A stretch of DNA of 46,913 bases, taken from UMGS1649 sp045637095. GTDB lineage: Bacteria; Bacillota; Clostridia; TANB77; CAG-465. Every line of letters starts with the position of its first letter. Position 1 is the first letter of the stretch. Made by a program: the position numbers and the translations under genes. Of the stretch, positions 24,095 through 32,100 are shown piece after piece. The notes beneath the pieces were generated by a model. It did not search any database, was not told where the DNA came from, and saw only the letters and a list, made by a program, of their open reading frames with translations. The stretch is from positions 1-46,913 of the forward strand of contig JAZTYX010000001.1 of assembly GCA_045637095.1 (NCBI GenBank). Direction: 5' to 3'.

Positions 24095-25135
24095 ATGCAA
24101 AAGAAACAAGGTATATCCTTAATAGTTTTAGTCATTACAATAATAGTGATGATAATACTTGCAGCAAGTGTGGTAATAACATTATCTAACACTGGCGTAA
24201 TAAACAGAGCAAGTCAAGCTGTAGATTTAACAAATGAAGCTGCGGTACAAGACTTAGCCGCATTAACATGGGCAGATGCTTACATGGATAATCTAAGAGG
24301 TCAAGACCTAATAGATAAAGTAACAGAAGAACTAGAAGAACAAGGAGTAACTGCAGACAAATGGAACATAACAGTAACAGATACGGGAGTAACAGTTACA
24401 AATAAAAATAGTTCATCTAGTACAGGATTAGGTTCATTAATAACAGCAGCGAACTATGGAGATAAAGTAGACTATACTGCAACAGTAAATGGAACAACAT
24501 ATGATGATTGGCAAATATATTATCATAATAGCGAATATGTATACTTAATCTCTGAAAGCTATGTTGATGAAGTGTCATTAGATAAAGGAACAACAGTAGC
24601 AAGTTTAACTAGCGATGAATTAGCGCTATATGAAAAGTTTAGAGTGGGAACAGCAGATAAATATACATTAATAGATACATCAACAGATGGGAATAATTAT
24701 ACTATGTATAACTGCCAAGCAGTAGCACAACTAATAAAAGATTATGCTAACTTTGCAAACAAAACAACATATGGAACAAATGTAGTTGGAGCAATAGGAG
24801 GACCTACGCTAGAACTATTAGCAGCGGGATGGAATGCAAAAGAATATTCACCTGTATTGTCAATTAGTATAGATACATATGGGTACAAAATAAACAATGA
24901 CTGTTATGTAAAAGTAACAAGTGATGGATTATATGTACCATCCGACTACGGGTACTGGTTGGCGTCTCCGATTACTGACTACGTTAGCAATGACTGTGTT
25001 ATGGGTGCGGTCGATGACAGTTTGAACACTCTCTACTATACCCATCATTACGGCGTTCGCCCCGTAGTTTGTCTAAAGTCTAGCATCCCTGCCACAGTGG
25101 GAACAGGAGATTACGATTTTAGTTTAACAAAATAA
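24095..25135 (+). CDS. pilin-like surface protein with DUF6273-type domain and a candidate hypervariable region
   Basis: A 346-residue protein with the shared N-terminal module (KKQGISLIVLVITIIVMIILA, no pilin Glu5) and a C-terminal domain like that of the 8386 product (WQIYYHN, NFANKT, LELLAAGWNAKEYSP). It ends with YWLASPITDYVSNDC and YGVRPVVCLKSSIPA, then a short tail. The region at 24941-25063 has a completely different composition from the rest of the gene. The ribosome binding site AGGAGG is directly upstream. Transcription must pass a terminator after a leader with a microsatellite. Probably membrane-anchored and exposed, with a lectin-like fold displaying the variable segment; the ligand is unknown. 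Confidence 0.85.
   Translation: MQKKQGISLIVLVITIIVMIILAASVVITLSNTGVINRASQAVDLTNEAAVQDLAALTWADAYMDNLRGQDLIDKVTEELEEQGVTADKWNITVTDTGVTVTNKNSSSSTGLGSLITAANYGDKVDYTATVNGTTYDDWQIYYHNSEYVYLISESYVDEVSLDKGTTVASLTSDELALYEKFRVGTADKYTLIDTSTDGNNYTMYNCQAVAQLIKDYANFANKTTYGTNVVGAIGGPTLELLAAGWNAKEYSPVLSISIDTYGYKINNDCYVKVTSDGLYVPSDYGYWLASPITDYVSNDCVMGAVDDSLNTLYYTHHYGVRPVVCLKSSIPATVGTGDYDFSLTK
24941..25110 (+). other. candidate variable region of a diversity-generating retroelement
   Basis: Codons 24941-25063: 33 of 41 end in C or T, 8 in G, none in A, in a gene and genome where A-ending codons dominate. Lines 24961-25080 contain 58 G or C in 120 bases, against 16 in 60 at 24841-24900. The block covers the YWLASP to GVRP segment and is followed by a GC-rich 3' end, as expected for a template-copied variable repeat with its initiation site. 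No reverse transcriptase or template repeat is visible in this window. Confidence 0.5.
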
Positions 25136-25146
25136 AAATAATAAAT

Positions 25147-25184
25147 AAGATTTGCTTTTGCTTTAACAAAAGCAGGTCTTTTTT
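25147..25184 (+). terminator. intrinsic terminator of the 24095 gene
   Basis: AAGATTTGCTTTTG and CAAAAGCAGGTCTT pair (two G-T), then TTTT. Confidence 0.9.
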
Positions 25185-25198
25185 ATTTGTCATCAGCA

Positions 25199-25227
25199 TT
25201 GAAAAATTAATACATATATAGTATATT
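25199..25227 (+). promoter_or_regulatory. promoter of the HD hydrolase-DUF1893 pair
   Basis: TTGAAA, 17-base spacer, TATATT. Confidence 0.65.
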
Positions 25228-25256
25228 GTAAATAGTATTAATCAGGGAGGTATATT

Positions 25257-25892
25257 ATGAAAGATTTAGTAAATGTAAACTTAAGAAAATACATTGAGGA
25301 AAATATATTACCGGAATACAATTTAAATGATAAAGGCCACAATTTAGACCATATAGATTTTGTTCTAAACAGAGCATATGAAATATCTCTAAATTATGAG
25401 CTTAATCTAGATATGTTGTACACAGTTGTTTCTTTTCATGATATAGCTTGCCATATAAATAGAGAAGAACATGAAATACTTTCTGCTAAAAGAATGTATG
25501 AAGATGATGTGTTAAAATCTTTCTTTACAGAAGATGAAAGAATAATTATGAAAGAAGCAATAGAAGATCATAGAGCTTCCTTAGAATATGTTCCAAGAAA
25601 TATATATGGAAAGATATTATCTTCTGCAGATAGAAAAATAGACATAGATATTTATCTTACATCATCTATGGGATTTAGCATTAAAAAGAATCCTTTAATT
25701 ACAGATGAAGATGTAATAGAAGAGTCTTATTTGTTTGCTATAAAGAAATTTGGTAAAGAAGGTTATGCTACCACTAAGATGTATGTGGAAGATAGAAAAT
25801 ACAAAGAATATCTAGAAGAAATACAAAGACTAATAGATAATAAAGAAGAATATATATTAAGAGCTAAAAAAGTACTAGAAGGATTAAGATAA
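25257..25892 (+). CDS. HD-domain phosphohydrolase
   Basis: A 211-residue HD-superfamily protein. Metal ligands are visible as GHNLDHIDFVLNRA (about 27-40), VVSFHDIACH (about 58-67, the HD pair) and EAIEDHRAS, with SSADRKIDIDIY contributing the last Asp. Such enzymes hydrolyse nucleotides or other phosphate esters; the substrate is unknown. The stop overlaps the start of the DUF1893 gene (TAATG). Confidence 0.85.
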   Translation: MKDLVNVNLRKYIEENILPEYNLNDKGHNLDHIDFVLNRAYEISLNYELNLDMLYTVVSFHDIACHINREEHEILSAKRMYEDDVLKSFFTEDERIIMKEAIEDHRASLEYVPRNIYGKILSSADRKIDIDIYLTSSMGFSIKKNPLITDEDVIEESYLFAIKKFGKEGYATTKMYVEDRKYKEYLEEIQRLIDNKEEYILRAKKVLEGLR

Positions 25893-26299
25893 TGGATAAA
25901 ATGAAAAAGTTAATAACAAGGCTTGAAGAAAAAGATGCAAGCCTTGTTGTGTTATACAGAAATGATGAAATAAAAGAGTATTACAATAAAAGAGTAATAG
26001 ATATAGTAAATATAATAAAAATTGATAAAAATGCCCTTTCTGGCGCTTGTGTGGCAGATAAAATAATAGGAAAGACTGCTGCAAGTCTACTTGCTATATC
26101 TGGTGTTAAAGAAATATATGCAGGAAAGCTAAGTAAGTTTGCAATACCTGTTTTAGAAAAATATAACATTAAGTATTCTTATGGTGAAATAATAGAGTAT
26201 GTAATAAATAATGATAAAACAGGAATGTGTCCAATGGAAAATAAATTTAAGTATGAAGAAAATATACAAGTTATTTATGATTACTTTGTAAATAGATAA
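25892..26299 (+). CDS. DUF1893 domain protein
   Basis: A 135-residue protein matching the DUF1893 family (related to Thermotoga TM1506), with ASLVVLYRNDEIKEYYNKRV, GACVADKIIGKTAASLLAI and a conserved Cys in TGMCPME. The fold is like cytidine deaminase but the function is unknown. It is translationally coupled to the HD hydrolase, so a nucleotide-related role is possible. Confidence 0.85.
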   Translation: MDKMKKLITRLEEKDASLVVLYRNDEIKEYYNKRVIDIVNIIKIDKNALSGACVADKIIGKTAASLLAISGVKEIYAGKLSKFAIPVLEKYNIKYSYGEIIEYVINNDKTGMCPMENKFKYEENIQVIYDYFVNR

Positions 26300-26343
26300 A
26301 GTATAAGAAAAATAAATTTATGTATATTTTTTATATCTTTTGT

Positions 26344-26351
26344 GATATAAT
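26344..26351 (+). promoter_or_regulatory. extended -10 promoter of the 6S-like RNA
   Basis: TGATATAAT-type extended -10 (hexamer 26346-26351); no good -35. Predicted start near 26357. Confidence 0.65.
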
Positions 26352-26356
26352 AATTC

Positions 26357-26552
26357 TGCCTGAAACAGTGGAACAACGATTTCACACAAGTAGTCCTAAA
26401 GAAGTCGTGGATATAGGCGAAGGATGTGTCTACCTATAATAGCTATGGCGGCTTAGACCAGTGTTTAAAGTTATCAAGTCACAAGTAAAGATAATGTAGG
26501 CAATTAATATGATTGTTTAGAAACAAGATGAATACAGTCTTGTTTCTTTTTT
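26357..26552 (+). ncRNA. ssrS: structured non-coding RNA, best candidate 6S RNA
   Basis: A 196-base transcript unit from an extended -10 promoter to a strong terminator, with no ORF and a base composition unlike its surroundings. GCCT near the 5' end pairs with AGGC at 26498-26501. Moving inward, AAC..TTT pairs with AAAGTT, CAC with GTG, and GTC.TAA.G with CTTAGAC, giving one long rod with many small bulges. TATAGG (26413-26418) and CCTATA (26433-26438) close an apical hairpin. Size, rod shape and interrupted centre fit 6S RNA, which binds sigma-A RNA polymerase. It is not tmRNA, SRP RNA or RNase P RNA, whose signature sequences are absent. Confidence 0.6.
26519..26552 (+). terminator. intrinsic terminator of the non-coding RNA
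   Basis: AGAAACAAGA pairs with TCTTGTTTCT, loop TGAATACAG, then five T residues. Confidence 0.92.
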
Positions 26553-26556
26553 ATAC

Positions 26557-26585
26557 TTGTTAATCTCATTCCCTTGTGATATAAC
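26557..26585 (+). promoter_or_regulatory. promoter of the aldo/keto reductase operon
   Basis: TTGTTA, 17-base spacer, TATAAC with an extended TG. Confidence 0.7.
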
Positions 26586-26612
26586 ATAGTAAAGTGTAAA
26601 GGGGAGTTATAT

Positions 26613-27791
26613 ATGAAATATAGATTAGATAAATACGGAAACGAAATATCTGTTTTAGGATATGGCTGTATGAGATTTTCTAAAAAGGGAACGGGAATAG
26701 ATTTAGATAAAACAGAAAAAGAAATAATGGCTGCAATAAATGCTGGTGTCAACTATTTTGATACTGCATACATTTATCCTGGAAGTGAAGCTGCTTTAGG
26801 ATATGTTTTAGATAAGAATAAAGTTAGAGATAAAATAAATATTGCAACTAAATTACCGCAATATTTAATTAAATCTAAAGAAAGTGCTGAAAAATGTTTT
26901 AATGAGGAATTAGAAAGACTAAAAACAGACCACGTAGACTATTACTTAATGCATATGTTAACTGATGTAAAGAGTTGGGAAAGATTATGTGAGCTTGGAA
27001 TAGCAGACTGGATTCGTGAGAAAAAAGAAAGTGGAAAGATTAGACAAATTGGATTTTCTTATCATGGGAATTCAGATATGTTTTGTCAGATCGTTGATGC
27101 GTATGATTGGGATTTTTGCCAAATACAATACAATTATTTAGATGAAACTTCTCAAGCTGGTGTATCAGGTCTTAAGCATGCTAACTCTAAAGGTATACCA
27201 GTTGTAATAATGGAACCTTTAAGAGGAGGTAGACTTGTTAATAATTTACCAGATAAAGCTAAGAAGTTATTTGAAAATTACAAAACTAAACGTACTCCTG
27301 CAGAATGGGCTTTTAGATGGTTATGGAATCAACCAGAAGTAACATGCGTATTATCTGGAATGAATTCTATAGAAATGGTAGAAGAGAATGTAAAAAATGC
27401 TTCAACAGTAGAAGTGGGAGAATTTACAGAAGATGACCACAAACTATTAAAAGATGTTGTAAAAGCAATTAATGAAAAGATGAAGGTTGGATGTACTGGT
27501 TGTGGATATTGTATGCCATGCCCTAAGAAGGTAGATATACCTGGCACATTCTCAGCATACAACAAGTTATATACAGATGGTAAATTTGTTGGGCTTAGAG
27601 AATATGTAATGTGCACTATGCTTAGAAAAGATTCTACATCTGCATCTAACTGTATAGAATGTGGTAAGTGCGAAAAACATTGCCCACAAGGAATAGAGAT
27701 TAGAAAACATCTTAAAAATGCAAAGCGTGAACTAGAAGGCCCTGTATACAAGATTGCAAAAAGAGTGGTTAAATTATTCCTTAAATACTAA
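26613..27791 (+). CDS. aldo/keto reductase with C-terminal 4Fe-4S ferredoxin domain
   Basis: A 392-residue oxidoreductase. The TIM-barrel part has FDTAYIYPGSE with Asp50 and Tyr53 of the tetrad, KLPQYL with the Lys near 81 and DYYLMHML with the His. NADPH-side residues appear in LSGMNSIEMVEEN. The C-terminus carries two Cys clusters, CTGCGYCMPCPKKVDIP and CIECGKCEKHCPQGIEI, each with the Cys-Pro typical of 4Fe-4S ferredoxins. Family members in anaerobes couple carbonyl reduction to iron-sulfur electron transfer; the substrate is unknown. Confidence 0.92.
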   Translation: MKYRLDKYGNEISVLGYGCMRFSKKGTGIDLDKTEKEIMAAINAGVNYFDTAYIYPGSEAALGYVLDKNKVRDKINIATKLPQYLIKSKESAEKCFNEELERLKTDHVDYYLMHMLTDVKSWERLCELGIADWIREKKESGKIRQIGFSYHGNSDMFCQIVDAYDWDFCQIQYNYLDETSQAGVSGLKHANSKGIPVVIMEPLRGGRLVNNLPDKAKKLFENYKTKRTPAEWAFRWLWNQPEVTCVLSGMNSIEMVEENVKNASTVEVGEFTEDDHKLLKDVVKAINEKMKVGCTGCGYCMPCPKKVDIPGTFSAYNKLYTDGKFVGLREYVMCTMLRKDSTSASNCIECGKCEKHCPQGIEIRKHLKNAKRELEGPVYKIAKRVVKLFLKY

Positions 27792-27812
27792 TAAAACAAT
27801 AAGAGGTGAAAT

Positions 27813-29039
27813 ATGAGACTTGTACCTATACCAGAGGAAAAGTATGATGAATATAGACTAGGGGCTATTTTTGACTGCTATAAATGGGATCCGCAATTTA
27901 AGGATAACAATACAGTAGCAAAATATGCTTTAGTATTAACTAAAGAAGAATACGATGAACTAGTATTTCTTACTGAGTCTATGGATAAAGAAACAATAGC
28001 AGCAGAAGAATATCTAAATGCAAATTTAGATAAAGCAAAGCCGTTAGGCTTAGCAAGAAGGCTAAAAAAAGACATTGAGAGTATGTCTAACTATGATAAA
28101 ACAAAGCACGTTAGACTTATGCGCTATGATTTCCACCCAACAGTAGATGGAAAATGGGCAGTAAGTGAAGTAAACAGTGATGTGCCAGGCGGATTTGCTG
28201 AAGCATCATTACTTCCTAAACTTGCAAAAGAAATAATTGGTTTAGATGATACATATAGCGTAAAATGTTTTGGAGATATTTTAGCTAATGCAATTAAATC
28301 TAAAACAAAAGCAAATGGAACAATTATGATGGTGCATTGTACTTGTTTTAGTGACGATAGACAAGTTATGCAATATATTGGGGATAAACTTGCAAATATG
28401 GGATTTAAGATAATTTATGGAGCAGCAGACCATATTGTATTTAAGGATAACGAACCATATAGTATACTTTCAGGAAATGAATGCAAACTAGATGGAATAG
28501 TAAGATTTAATCCATTAGAATGGGTAACTAGAATTAAACCTAAAAAATGGGGTGGATATTTTAGCACAGAAACTATGTCTTGTAACCATCCTATAGCGTT
28601 ATTTGCTCAGACTAAAAGATTTCCGCTAGTGTGGGACAACTTAGAAAAAGCAGGAATTTCTATGAAATATTGGAGAGAACTTTTACCAGATACAAAGTTA
28701 ATTAAAGATTTCAAAAAGTTAGAAGATAAGAGTGGATATATATATAAACCAGTATACGGTAGAGTGGGAGAAAAGATAGGAATTAAGGAAGCTTGTGAAG
28801 AGGGCGAGTTTGATAAAATACTAAAAGAAGTAAAATGGCATCCTAAACGTTATCTTGCACAAAAGCAGTTTATAAGTAAACCGCTTGAAGGAATAGATGG
28901 TAAAGAGTATCACGTGTGTGTTGGATCATATACAGTAGATGGGAAACAAGCGGGATTCTATGCAAGGGTTAGTAATGTGCCACGTATAGACTCTAATGCG
29001 GCAGATATTCCAGTTTTAATAGAAGGGAGCGTAAATTAA
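27813..29039 (+). CDS. glutathionylspermidine synthase-like ATP-grasp protein
   Basis: A 408-residue protein resembling the synthetase domain of glutathionylspermidine synthase, an ATP-grasp C-N ligase. It shows RYDFHPTVDGKWAVSEVNSD (about 104-123, metal and nucleotide ligands), PGGFAEAS, YIYKPVYGRVGEKIG and AQKQFISKPLEG. The amidase half of the bifunctional enzyme is missing. Clostridia rarely make glutathionylspermidine, so the real acceptor is unknown; a peptide or cell-wall amine is possible. The stop overlaps the start of the next gene (TAATG). Confidence 0.85.
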   Translation: MRLVPIPEEKYDEYRLGAIFDCYKWDPQFKDNNTVAKYALVLTKEEYDELVFLTESMDKETIAAEEYLNANLDKAKPLGLARRLKKDIESMSNYDKTKHVRLMRYDFHPTVDGKWAVSEVNSDVPGGFAEASLLPKLAKEIIGLDDTYSVKCFGDILANAIKSKTKANGTIMMVHCTCFSDDRQVMQYIGDKLANMGFKIIYGAADHIVFKDNEPYSILSGNECKLDGIVRFNPLEWVTRIKPKKWGGYFSTETMSCNHPIALFAQTKRFPLVWDNLEKAGISMKYWRELLPDTKLIKDFKKLEDKSGYIYKPVYGRVGEKIGIKEACEEGEFDKILKEVKWHPKRYLAQKQFISKPLEGIDGKEYHVCVGSYTVDGKQAGFYARVSNVPRIDSNAADIPVLIEGSVN

Positions 29040-29692
29040 TGATAGGAAAAGAAATATATAAAATTTGGGCTCCTAAAAGCAAATGGCAAGGTTGGGTAAG
29101 ACCAGTACTATTTGTTGGATTAGATATGGATAATGTTAAGGATGAATATTTTAGTAGAAATTTAGATGAGATATTATATAAAGAACATATAAATAAAGAA
29201 ACAGCATTTATAATAGATTTGCCAGGTGCTGAAAGCGTGAAAGAAGGACTTAGTCTTGCTAAACTAGGAGTAAGACCTATCACTATATATAATGGACCTG
29301 ACGAACAATTAGGAGCTACTGCAAATGTAGACAATTCTCCACTAGAGTTAGCAGTTTTGTGGGGAGCGGATATACTTAAAGATATATCTTTTGACGAAGA
29401 TGCACCGCCAGCGTTTTTATTTGACAGTACTAGAATGAATTTAATTAGGAAAGATAGAACTGTTTATGATAACAGTTGGTATGTATATGAACAAGATATG
29501 CCTAGTGCCAAATACTTATTAGATAATGGAATAAAGAGAGTAATTCTAGTTTCAGATAATGAAAAGATTAGAAAAGATACAAATAAGCTATTATATACAT
29601 ACAAAACAAAAGGGTTAGAAATATTACATACAGATGGATTTAAGGAGCCTGTTAAAGCTAAAATAAAGAAAACTAAGAAAGAAATAGATTAA
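29039..29692 (+). CDS. unknown protein paired with the ATP-grasp enzyme
   Basis: A 217-residue soluble protein, not recognised. It has FVGLDMDNVKDEYFSRNLDE, ETAFIIDLPGAESVKEGLSLAKLGVRP with alternating strand and helix, PAFLFDSTRMN and a Lys-rich tail. Its one-base overlap with the ATP-grasp gene indicates coordinated synthesis and probably a shared pathway, for example as a substrate-handling partner. Confidence 0.75.
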   Translation: MIGKEIYKIWAPKSKWQGWVRPVLFVGLDMDNVKDEYFSRNLDEILYKEHINKETAFIIDLPGAESVKEGLSLAKLGVRPITIYNGPDEQLGATANVDNSPLELAVLWGADILKDISFDEDAPPAFLFDSTRMNLIRKDRTVYDNSWYVYEQDMPSAKYLLDNGIKRVILVSDNEKIRKDTNKLLYTYKTKGLEILHTDGFKEPVKAKIKKTKKEID

Positions 29693-29701
29693 TTATAATA
29701 T

Positions 29702-29734
29702 AAAAAAGAGTTCATATTTAATGAACTCTTTTTT
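29702..29734. terminator. bidirectional intrinsic terminator
   Basis: AAAAAAGAGTTCAT-ATTTA-ATGAACTCTTTTTT, perfect 14-pair stem between convergent genes. Confidence 0.95.
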
Positions 29735-29755
29735 GTTTGTGTATATTGTTTGGTA

Positions 29756-31948
29756 TTAGTGACCACCGCCACCGCCGCCACCACCGCGTCCGCCGCTGTA
29801 GTAACCACCGCCACCACCATAGTGACTAGAGTATGTTCTAGAAGCAGAACGAACATTTGAACTAAATGAACGGCTGCTAGAATGGAAGTGTGTTGAGCGA
29901 TAGTATTTATTTTCAAGCATAGGGCTTGCTGTTAATTCGAATTCTTGACATCTTATATTTAATGCCTTAATAACTTTTTCTGAAATACCAAAGGCGGTTG
30001 CATATACTAAATATTTTTCCCATAGGACTAAGTCTACAACTGTTTTTTCATTCATTAGTGTTTGACTGTTTAAGAAGTCATACAAGCCTTTCCATTTAGC
30101 ATATTCATCTTCACCAAATTGTGTATATAGTAGTGCAGTACTACCAATTTTCTTTAATTTATATGCTTTAAGTAAGCATGCTATACCAACAAGTGTAAAT
30201 GCCCCATAAGCATAATCTAAACGTGTAAAATGAGAGATAAAGTTAACTATAATAATAAATATAAGGCCCCAATTTCTTGAAGAGTTTGCTTTAGCCAACA
30301 TTTTGTTTTTTTCTTTATCATATTCTATTGTTTGGAAGTAGCCATGTAATACACCTATGTTTTTAACAGAACGTTTTACTTTTGTAACGAATGAATTTGT
30401 ATTAGAATAGTCTAATTTAATTCTTTGTTGGAATTGTTCCATTGTTAGTCCATCTGGTCTATTATATCTGTATATTAGGTTTAGATAAGCTTCTTCAGAA
30501 GGTGTTAATTCTTCTAATTCTCCATAAGTGTCGGAATAATATTTAGAAATTTTTGTAGCTGTTACTGGATTTTTTTCCATTTCAGCAATTCTTTCCATAA
30601 TGCTTGGACGTTGAGTAGTAGAATTGTATGCTATAGTATTAGGATTAGGTACTGGTTCACTTGGTCTATTATCTACTTTAGCTAATATTTTGAAAACAGT
30701 ATTTTTAGGCGTCCAATCTAAATTCATATCCTTTTTCTCTAAAGAAATATATTTTTTACGTACTAAACTTAACATTAACGCAGAATATACTTCTTTTAAC
30801 TCTTTTTTCTTTTTATCTTTAGAGAATACAAGTGTAGCGGCAAAGTATGGATCTAAGTTGCTAGGTATCTCTCTAAAATATTGAACATTCATACTAGGTC
30901 TATAGAATGTATTGTTTGTGTACAGCTTGTTAATAGTAAGTGTTGTTGTGAACAATATAATTACGGAAATTATAATTGCTATTACAAGCACTTTTGTTTT
31001 AGCATTACGAGCATTTGTTAGAAGTTCATCGTATTCTTTTTGTTCATCTAGTATTTCCTGTAATGCAGGAGCGTTATAATAACGATTACTTGAAGCGAAA
31101 TCTGTAAATTTATGTCTGTCTTTACCATATGAAAGTAATGTGAATTCTATATATTGGTTATATGGTCTAAATTTAAGTTCTGATTCATCTAAGTCTATGC
31201 TAAATGTATGGTAGCCTGGATTTTTGTAATCTGATTCTGTAAAGTTAAACGTATGTGAATTTGTTCCATATGTACCGGCTTTGTAATTTCCTACATCAGG
31301 CATATCTTTATCTGGTATTAATATTTCAGCTTTAAAAGATTTTAGATGTTTTATTGTAGATTCTGAATACATAGTTAGGTATAAAGAAGAACAATCTGCA
31401 TATCTTAAAGCGGCGTTGTTCATTTCATAAACAACTTCAAATTGAACTTTTTCTCTGTATAGTCCGTTAACATACATTAATACACATTCGTATCTATCGT
31501 AATCTGGATTGTATGGGCCAGGGCTATGATACCAATGATATGGACCTTGTCTATATTGATAATCATACCAGTATATTTTACTTGTTTCTCTATATGGTCT
31601 ATAACTACCGTCTGGTAATATTTCTTTAACAGATATAACATTGTAATCTACTTTTACGCCGTCTTCATATTTTTCTGGCAATGCTCTCCAAAGTTCCCAG
31701 AATAAATTACCTTTAGAGAAGGCGTGGATATCAAATGTAAGTTTTTCTGTTACACGGATTTTTCCGTTACTCCCATATTCGTCTATAAGAACTGCTTTGT
31801 AATCTACATCAGTTACTTTTGCATAATCCCATGGATTTAAGTTTATTTCTGAAAAATCTATATATTCACCTATTAGAGGTAAAAATACAAATGCTAAATA
31901 TATAACAATGTAAACTACAGCAGGATTAAAGTATCCTTTTTTCTTCAT
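29756..31948 (-). CDS. DUF2207 membrane protein with glycine-rich tail
   Basis: A 730-residue protein. A membrane segment lies at about 9-27, then a large extracytoplasmic DUF2207 domain (about 45-335; VLIDEYGSNGKIRVTEKLTF and FWELWRALPEKYEDGVKVDY). A membrane helix follows at about 335-360, then a cytoplasmic region, two more helices near 565-605 and a tail of Ser/Arg and Gly runs (GGGGGYYSGG to GGH). This matches the common architecture of predicted DUF2207 proteins with a GGGGxGG end. The function is unknown. The ribosome binding site AGGAGG precedes the ATG. Confidence 0.88.
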   Translation of the reverse strand: MKKKGYFNPAVVYIVIYLAFVFLPLIGEYIDFSEINLNPWDYAKVTDVDYKAVLIDEYGSNGKIRVTEKLTFDIHAFSKGNLFWELWRALPEKYEDGVKVDYNVISVKEILPDGSYRPYRETSKIYWYDYQYRQGPYHWYHSPGPYNPDYDRYECVLMYVNGLYREKVQFEVVYEMNNAALRYADCSSLYLTMYSESTIKHLKSFKAEILIPDKDMPDVGNYKAGTYGTNSHTFNFTESDYKNPGYHTFSIDLDESELKFRPYNQYIEFTLLSYGKDRHKFTDFASSNRYYNAPALQEILDEQKEYDELLTNARNAKTKVLVIAIIISVIILFTTTLTINKLYTNNTFYRPSMNVQYFREIPSNLDPYFAATLVFSKDKKKKELKEVYSALMLSLVRKKYISLEKKDMNLDWTPKNTVFKILAKVDNRPSEPVPNPNTIAYNSTTQRPSIMERIAEMEKNPVTATKISKYYSDTYGELEELTPSEEAYLNLIYRYNRPDGLTMEQFQQRIKLDYSNTNSFVTKVKRSVKNIGVLHGYFQTIEYDKEKNKMLAKANSSRNWGLIFIIIVNFISHFTRLDYAYGAFTLVGIACLLKAYKLKKIGSTALLYTQFGEDEYAKWKGLYDFLNSQTLMNEKTVVDLVLWEKYLVYATAFGISEKVIKALNIRCQEFELTASPMLENKYYRSTHFHSSSRSFSSNVRSASRTYSSHYGGGGGYYSGGRGGGGGGGGH

Positions 31949-31979
31949 AATTCCTCCTTAGTATATATAATATAAATAA

Positions 31980-32008
31980 AGTATATATTAAAGCTGAAAA
32001 AATGTAAA
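31980..32008 (-). promoter_or_regulatory. promoter of the DUF2207 gene
   Basis: On the minus strand: TTTACA, 17-base spacer, TATACT. Confidence 0.6.
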
Positions 32009-32100
32009 ATAAAACAATAAAATGATACATATTTGTAATATTTATTAGTAGAAAAATATTTGTAAATGTGATATATATTATTCATATAAACGGGGGATTT

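Noticed and set aside
23637..24109. Minus-strand ORFs containing VCVCVCV
   Set aside because: They arise from reading the AC repeat on the opposite strand and overlap the permease end and the leader. No start signals.
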